Below are positions 7,405 to 11,287 of a stretch of 11,287 nt of DNA, in pieces. The stretch covers positions 1 through 11,287 of the forward strand of contig SFMP01000086.1 of the NCBI GenBank assembly GCA_004554395.1, written 5' to 3'. A program made the position numbers and the translations under genes. The stretch comes from Myxococcales bacterium (GTDB lineage: Bacteria > Myxococcota_A > Bradymonadia > UBA4248). Every line of letters begins with the position of its first letter. The stretch's first letter is position 1. The notes beneath the pieces were generated by a model. It was not told the origin of the DNA and ran no database searches. It worked only from the letters and a program-made list of their open reading frames with translations.

Positions 7405-10317
7405 ATGAAAACTTTCAAATATATCTCCATTCTAGTCGCCCTCCTATGTGGAACTGGCCACGCCCTGGCGCAAACACCCGATACGGGCACGACGACGGGC
7501 GACGCCTGCGGCTTCGTGCTCGAACAAGGCCGAGTTATCGGCGGCAACGGCGCCGATTCCGGCGCGCGCCTCATGGATCCCGTCATCATCGATTTCGATG
7601 GCGATGGCATCGACGACCTCGTCTTCGGCGCCCCAGGCTATACGCCAAACGGCATGAATCGCGCCGGCAGCTTCTACGTCATCCTCGGTCGAAAAGATTT
7701 CTCGTTCGATTCCCTCCGCGACATGACCTATTGGTCGCAGTTCGATTACAGATTCGACGGTCATACGCCAAACGGCCAACTCGGCATGACGCTCTACACG
7801 GGCGATTTCAATGGCGATGGAAAACTCGACATCGCCGTCGCCGAACCCGGACAATTCGGATCGGTCTATATCTTCTACGGCGGAAAATCGCGCGATCGCG
7901 GCATCCATTCCATCGACGATGAAAACAACGGCGCCGATTTGGCTTTCGTCGGAACCGAACTCGGTTCACATTTCGGCATCGCTGGCTGCGTCGGCGATTT
8001 CAATCACGACGGCATCGACGACTTGGCGCTCTCGTCGATTTCGAAAAACTCGACCTACGGCACAAACGCGAGCATCGTGACGATTATCCCCATGCGCAGC
8101 CGTTGGGAAAAGAAATCTTATTCCATGTCGAATAAGCTCAACGGAAAAACAGTCCTCTCGCGCCCTCTCTCGGGCAACGCTCGCGTCGTACACGCCTGCG
8201 CCGCCGCCGATTTCAACGACGACGGACTCACCGATATCGCCCTCGGCATGCCGCTCGATTCCTATCAAAAACAAAAAGCCTCCGGCAGCGTCACTGTCAT
8301 ATATCAACCTTATAAATATAACGGAACGACGATCGATCTCGGAAAACTCGATTCCAAACACGGCATTCGAATCAACGGAAATCAAACAAATGCCCAGTTC
8401 GGATACGCACTCGCCGCTGGCGATGTCACGGGCGACGGACGCGCCGATCTCATCGTCTCCGCGCCCAATCGGCTCGTCTCGGGCCCTAATCCCGAAGGCG
8501 CCGTTTACGTCTTCGATTCCAATCTATTCCCAAAAGATTCCGGCGAGCAACCCGATAATGCGATTCAACTCACTGGAAATGGCGGGCGATTCGGCGAAAA
8601 GATATGGCTCGCCGATGTCAATGCCGACAAGCGCAAAGATATCGTCGTCGCGGCGCCTCAAGCCGGGGCACTACAGTCGGGAGCCATTTCGATCTGGCTC
8701 GGCGGACCCCATTTCGTCGAGTCGGTCGCGCAAAACTTGCGCCCCGATTTCGCGATCACGGGCGGCGATTTCATGGGATTTGGCGCCGGCGCGGCATTTG
8801 GCGACATCGACGGCGACGGAAAACCCGATGCCATCTTCAGACTCACCGCCGACCCCTATCAACGCCCCGCCACAGGCGCATACGCCGTCATGCGCGACAT
8901 CCCATCGCTCGGGCAATCGACCGAATTGGGCGACAATTTCATGACCATTGCCGCACCAACTCTCGGCGGCGCTCTCGATCCAAAAATCCAATCGGTTAAA
9001 TTGGGCGAAACCGAATACGACGTCTGGTTTTCGCCTCGAGGTATGCAAGGCCGTAGCCTCATTTGCCTCACGCGCACGGGGCGCGCCACCTCCGACACCA
9101 TCGCTCTATCCGACGAAAACGCCTGCGATTACCGCATCATCGGCCCCCAAGATTACCCCATCGCCGACTTCGATTTCACACCAACCCCGACACTACGCCC
9201 ACAAATCACCATCTCGGTGCCCTCCATGCCCGTCAAGCAGTCCAAAGGCTTCGTCGCCGCCATCCCCCTCCCCGACGAAATGCCAAAAACACTCGTCCTC
9301 AATCTCAACGAAAAAACGCTCAAATCCGAAGCGCAAACTTTCCTACTCTCCGGCGAATCCGACGCAAACCTCGGCGCAAAAATTCAATGGGCCGACCTCG
9401 ACGGCGACGGCATCGACGACCTCATCATCGGCGCGCCAAAACGCATCGTCGACGCCGATACGAGCGGTTCCGTCTTCATCGTCAAAGGCACCGCAAGCCC
9501 AAAACACGGCTTCCGCGAACTCAAAGCAAAAGACGTCATCGCCTACGACGGATTCCTCAACGAACAAATCGGTTCCGACTGGCAAATCCTCGATTTCAAC
9601 CTCGACGCCACCCCCGACCTCGCGCTCGTCTCGTCGAAATCGACCAACGCCTCGGGCGAATCCCACGCCGTCATCTACGTCCTATTCTCACCCGCCACGC
9701 GCGCGCCAAAACAATACAGCATCCGCGCACCCGAAATCGCCGCGCTGCAAATACAATCCGCACAAACGCAAACTGAATTCAAATTCATACGACAAACCGT
9801 CGACCTCGACGGCGACGCCGCACCCGACCTCCTCTTCCTCTCGCCAAACCACCGCATCGGCATTCAAAAACAAGGCATACTCTACGCCATCTACGCCTCA
9901 AAAGACCGCACCGGCGGCATATTCGACCTAGCCTCCGTCGCACCAAACTTCTCGCTCTCCGCCGGCCGAAACGAGCAAATCGACGACGTCCGCTTCACAT
10001 CCATCGACGACAAACTCCAAATCATCGTCGCCTCCTCCGACTTCACCTCCGGCATCAACACCACCATACACGCGCTCCAACTCCCCACCGACGCCAGCTT
10101 CACCGGCGCATGGGCCGTCCCAGAACTCACCAAAACGACATGTGATGCTCGCATCCCAAAACGCGTCCAACTCGCCACAACACCCACGCCAACGCAACAA
10201 CTCTGGTTCGCCTACCCCGACGACGGCAACATCATGACCCGTCAAGGCATCATCCAAAAAGTCCGCACCTGGAACGCCCCCAAAAAGCCACAAAACTCCC
10301 AAAATCCAACGAAATAA
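7405..10317 (+). CDS. Large secreted FG-GAP (integrin-alpha-like) beta-propeller protein
   Basis: 970 residues from ATG 7405; GAG at 7398-7400 is 4 nt upstream. An ATG at 7402 is equally possible, and a TTG at 7345 would add a stretch that blocks the signal peptide. The signal peptide MKTFKYISILVALLCGTGHA-LAQ is followed by FG-GAP repeats with calcium-type DxDGDGxxD loops at residues 63 (DFDGDGIDD), 134, 198, 269, 340, 404 (DVNADKRKD, weak) and 467, each followed by a hydrophobic strand, often A-P, and a G-x-V-x-V-x strand. This makes one complete seven-bladed propeller (about 45-520). More loops stand at 664 (DLDGDGIDD), 730 and 800, with degenerate blades near 529, 594, 863 and 919. Together they suggest a second seven-bladed propeller with mostly lost metal sites. 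No transmembrane anchor or C-terminal sorting domain is recognisable. Likely role: secreted or surface protein-protein or carbohydrate binding. The C-terminal third has a stronger C-ending codon bias than the start. Confidence 0.88.
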   Translation: MKTFKYISILVALLCGTGHALAQTPDTGTTTGDACGFVLEQGRVIGGNGADSGARLMDPVIIDFDGDGIDDLVFGAPGYTPNGMNRAGSFYVILGRKDFSFDSLRDMTYWSQFDYRFDGHTPNGQLGMTLYTGDFNGDGKLDIAVAEPGQFGSVYIFYGGKSRDRGIHSIDDENNGADLAFVGTELGSHFGIAGCVGDFNHDGIDDLALSSISKNSTYGTNASIVTIIPMRSRWEKKSYSMSNKLNGKTVLSRPLSGNARVVHACAAADFNDDGLTDIALGMPLDSYQKQKASGSVTVIYQPYKYNGTTIDLGKLDSKHGIRINGNQTNAQFGYALAAGDVTGDGRADLIVSAPNRLVSGPNPEGAVYVFDSNLFPKDSGEQPDNAIQLTGNGGRFGEKIWLADVNADKRKDIVVAAPQAGALQSGAISIWLGGPHFVESVAQNLRPDFAITGGDFMGFGAGAAFGDIDGDGKPDAIFRLTADPYQRPATGAYAVMRDIPSLGQSTELGDNFMTIAAPTLGGALDPKIQSVKLGETEYDVWFSPRGMQGRSLICLTRTGRATSDTIALSDENACDYRIIGPQDYPIADFDFTPTPTLRPQITISVPSMPVKQSKGFVAAIPLPDEMPKTLVLNLNEKTLKSEAQTFLLSGESDANLGAKIQWADLDGDGIDDLIIGAPKRIVDADTSGSVFIVKGTASPKHGFRELKAKDVIAYDGFLNEQIGSDWQILDFNLDATPDLALVSSKSTNASGESHAVIYVLFSPATRAPKQYSIRAPEIAALQIQSAQTQTEFKFIRQTVDLDGDAAPDLLFLSPNHRIGIQKQGILYAIYASKDRTGGIFDLASVAPNFSLSAGRNEQIDDVRFTSIDDKLQIIVASSDFTSGINTTIHALQLPTDASFTGAWAVPELTKTTCDARIPKRVQLATTPTPTQQLWFAYPDDGNIMTRQGIIQKVRTWNAPKKPQNSQNPTK

Positions 10318-10350
10318 CACCCGCCACTGTTGGCATTTGTGTCCTTTGTC

Positions 10351-10382
10351 GCCCTATCGCGCTCTGCGCGATACGGGCTTTT
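10351..10382 (+). terminator. Intrinsic terminator of the FG-GAP gene
   Basis: The stem GCCC-TATCGCG (10351-10361) pairs with CGCGATA-(C)-GGGC (10367-10378) around loop CTCTG with one bulged C (10374), followed by TTTT (10379-10382). It sits 33 bp after the TAA stop. Confidence 0.75.
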
Positions 10383-10456
10383 ATCGCCCTATTTCGCCCC
10401 TTGGGCTCAATACGGGCTTTTATCGCCCTATTTCGCCCCATGGGCTCAATACGGGC
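10371..10456. repeat. 39-bp tandem repeat forming terminator-like hairpins
   Basis: Units 10371-10409 and 10410-10448 are 39 bp each and differ at one base (CTTGGG versus CATGGG). A partial third unit begins at 10449. Across unit junctions the RNA can fold as GCCC-TATT-TC-GCCC-loop-GGGC-TC-AATA-C-GGGC, at 10386-10417 (followed by TTTT 10418-10421) and 10425-10456 (no T-run). The outer arms and bulged C match those of the terminator at 10351-10378. Confidence 0.85.
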
Positions 10457-10457
10457 T

Positions 10458-10545
10458 CATAGCTACGGCTATGTGCTCGCCGCTATTGGCGGCTTGCGCG
10501 CATACGCCTCCGCAGCTCCGCGCTTGCCCCGTTGGGGCAAGCCGC
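10458..10545. repeat. Hairpin cluster between convergent genes
   Basis: Three perfect stems stand close together: CATAGC-TACG-GCTATG (10458-10473), GCCGC-TATTG-GCGGC (10479-10493) and GCTTGCCCC-GTT-GGGGCAAGC (10522-10542). A longer-range inverted repeat GCGGCTTGC (10489-10497) / GCAAGCCGC (10537-10545) could compete with the last two. The 9-bp stem lies 26 bp past the stop of the small minus-strand gene but lacks a T-tract, so terminator function is uncertain. It looks like an intergenic repetitive element. Confidence 0.7.
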
Positions 10546-10568
10546 TACGCAAACGCCCAAAACGGCGA

Positions 10569-10877
10569 TCAAGCTTCGACTTTGTGCGCAATGGCGAAAT
10601 CGCGCAAAACTCGACGGTCTGCCCCAGCCGCAACGGGCACATTACCGCCCAAATCGGCAATATTGCCCACTTCCATCAGCGTCACTTTCAACCGTGAATC
10701 TTCGCTTGCCCCTACGGCATATTCCAAACGCTTGTCGTCGCTCTCCGACAAGCCATAATGCATGCGAATGACCTTCTCTTCAACCGGTTCGAGCAATTCA
10801 TACGACGACGCCGAGCCCTTCTGCTGTTGAAGTTCCGTGCGCACCTGCGTCTTTTTTTGTAATTGTTTTTCCTTCAC
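10569..10877 (-). CDS. Small protein resembling part of sigma-70 region 4
   Basis: 102 residues. The start is GTG at 10877, with GGAG (10885-10888 on the plus strand as CTCC) 7 nt upstream. The N-terminus is Lys/Gln-rich (MKEKQLQKKTQVR). Residues 28-45 (LLEPVEEKVIRMHYGLSE) are very like sigma-70 region 4.1 ('LtpREEKVIRMRFGIGE'). Downstream, Leu51-Glu52...Gly56 and Arg62-x-x-x-x-x-x-Glu69 can be laid on the 'LEEVG...ReRIRqIE' helix-turn-helix with about three residues missing. The rest (to VEA) has a Gly/Ala stretch and a basic end and is not recognised. There are no sigma region 2 or 3 parts, so it cannot be a full sigma factor. It may be an RNA-polymerase-binding regulator, a remnant, or an unrelated helical protein. 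It stands alone, convergent with the FG-GAP gene, and has a promoter-like sequence upstream. Confidence 0.7.
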   Translation of the reverse strand: MKEKQLQKKTQVRTELQQQKGSASSYELLEPVEEKVIRMHYGLSESDDKRLEYAVGASEDSRLKVTLMEVGNIADLGGNVPVAAGADRRVLRDFAIAHKVEA

Positions 10878-10923
10878 GAGATGTCTCCGAATTCAAAGGT
10901 ATCGCGAACTTGCGATGCCAAAC

Positions 10924-10952
10924 ATCATACGGCATTTCGCATCGAATGCAAA
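10924..10952 (-). promoter_or_regulatory. Candidate sigma-70-type promoter of the small sigma-like gene
   Basis: On the minus strand, TTTGCA (10947-10952) and TATGAT (10924-10929) are separated by 17 bp. The -10 box matches five of six consensus bases, the -35 box four of six. The expected start would give a leader of about 40 nt before the GTG. Confidence 0.5.
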
Positions 10953-11025
10953 TATTCGGGGTGATTTCTCATCCACCTACACCAAGCCACCCTTCCGCGC
11001 GCTCCATCCCCCGCGCCATCATCAA

Positions 11026-11078
11026 ACGCCCGCAATGCGGGCGTCGTTTCCCATCATCCCCCGCCCGCATTGCGGGCG
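11026..11078. repeat. Pair of near-identical GC-rich palindromes
   Basis: ACGCCCGCA-A-TGCGGGCGT (11026-11044) and CGCCCGCA-T-TGCGGGCG (11062-11078) are perfect inverted repeats. They are set in a shared context of CATCATC upstream and GTTTCCC downstream. The stretch 10953-11287 has no credible gene. Confidence 0.8.
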
Positions 11079-11087
11079 TTGTTTCCC

Positions 11088-11177
11088 CTCTCGAAATATG
11101 TCACATCTGCCAGCGGCAGATGTCAATTCCCCCTCTCCAAATATACCACATCTGCCAGCGGCAGATGTCTACTCCCC
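11088..11177. repeat. 45-bp tandem repeat with a perfect 9-bp stem in each unit
   Basis: Units 11088-11132 and 11133-11177 each contain ACATCTGCC-AGC-GGCAGATGT (11103-11123 and 11148-11168), with flanks of the form CTCT-C-AAATAT before and TCCCC after. The stems are identical and the flanks differ at several bases. Confidence 0.85.
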
Positions 11178-11199
11178 ATCTCCATTTATGGAGATGGGG
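11174..11199. repeat. Perfect 11-bp hairpin
   Basis: CCCCATCTCCA (11174-11184), loop TTTA, TGGAGATGGGG (11189-11199). A small GGCC-GACA-GGCC stem (11202-11213) follows. It continues the hairpin mosaic, and its left side begins as a third 45-bp unit would (TCTCC-ATTTAT). Confidence 0.8.
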
Positions 11200-11244
11200 G
11201 TGGCCGACAGGCCGGGGGTGAGGTCCACCCACGCCATCATCCCC

Positions 11245-11261
11245 CGCCAGCATTGCGGGCG
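11245..11261. repeat. Third, diverged copy of the GC-rich palindrome
   Basis: CGCCAGCA-T-TGCGGGCG, preceded by CATCATCCCC as in the copy at 11062. One mismatch (A for C) breaks the stem. Confidence 0.7.
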
Positions 11262-11287
11262 TCTTTGTCTGATCGGTCAAAGCCTTA

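Noticed and set aside
8948..9931. Long plus-strand open frame of 327 residues in another frame of the FG-GAP gene
   Set aside because: A Ser/Pro/Thr-rich shadow caused by the C-rich codon use of the true frame, which carries clear FG-GAP repeats.
10330..10758. Plus-strand open frame of 142 residues over the repeats
   Set aside because: Its protein is just the translation of the 39-bp repeat and hairpins, it has no ribosome site, and it overlaps the better supported minus-strand gene.
10910..11221. Plus-strand open frame of about 100 residues
   Set aside because: It reads through the palindrome mosaic, giving repeated peptide fragments. It has no ribosome site and no recognisable protein features.
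11026..11261. CRISPR array
   Set aside because: Repeats are palindromic, belong to different families, and are separated by related low-complexity spacers instead of unique spacers of constant length. No cas genes are near.

Overview
The window is a piece of a Gram-negative chromosome with moderate G+C content. Its best taxonomic clues are two proteins that look like the 'outer membrane beta-barrel domain' family first defined in myxobacteria (TIGR04565), plus several signal-peptide and lipobox proteins. This points to Myxococcota or a related delta-proteobacterial lineage such as Bradymonadia. That assignment is an inference from protein style, not from a marker gene.

Layout. From 83 to 5380, on the minus strand, lies a tight four-gene operon: a von Willebrand A (vWA) lipoprotein, two related outer-membrane beta-barrel proteins, and a large periplasmic helical/TPR-like protein with a Gln/Glu/Thr/Ser repeat linker. 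Spacings are 14 bp, 8 bp and a 4-bp ATGA overlap. A divergent 331-bp intergenic region (5381-5711) separates it from two plus-strand genes: a SurA/PpiD-like lipoprotein (5712-7202) and, after an AT-rich gap, a 970-residue secreted FG-GAP beta-propeller protein (7405-10317). An intrinsic terminator (10351-10382) follows the FG-GAP gene. It runs straight into a 39-bp tandem repeat that forms further copies of almost the same hairpin, then into more hairpins up to 10545. A small minus-strand gene (10569-10877) resembles part of sigma-70 region 4. The remaining ~400 bp holds that gene's probable promoter and a mosaic of perfect palindromes and 45-bp tandem repeats, with no credible coding sequence.

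How the parts may work together. Every long gene encodes a cell-envelope protein. Two sister barrels followed by a periplasmic TPR protein recall the GltA/GltB barrels and GltD/GltE TPR proteins of the myxobacterial gliding/envelope (Glt) machinery. Here they are joined to a surface or periplasmic vWA lipoprotein and face a folding-factor lipoprotein that could serve the barrels. This functional link is inference. The most unusual items are the vWA-barrel-barrel-TPR operon, the FG-GAP protein that reads as two consecutive seven-bladed propellers (the second mostly degenerate), the amplified terminator hairpins, and the orphan sigma-region-4-like small protein.
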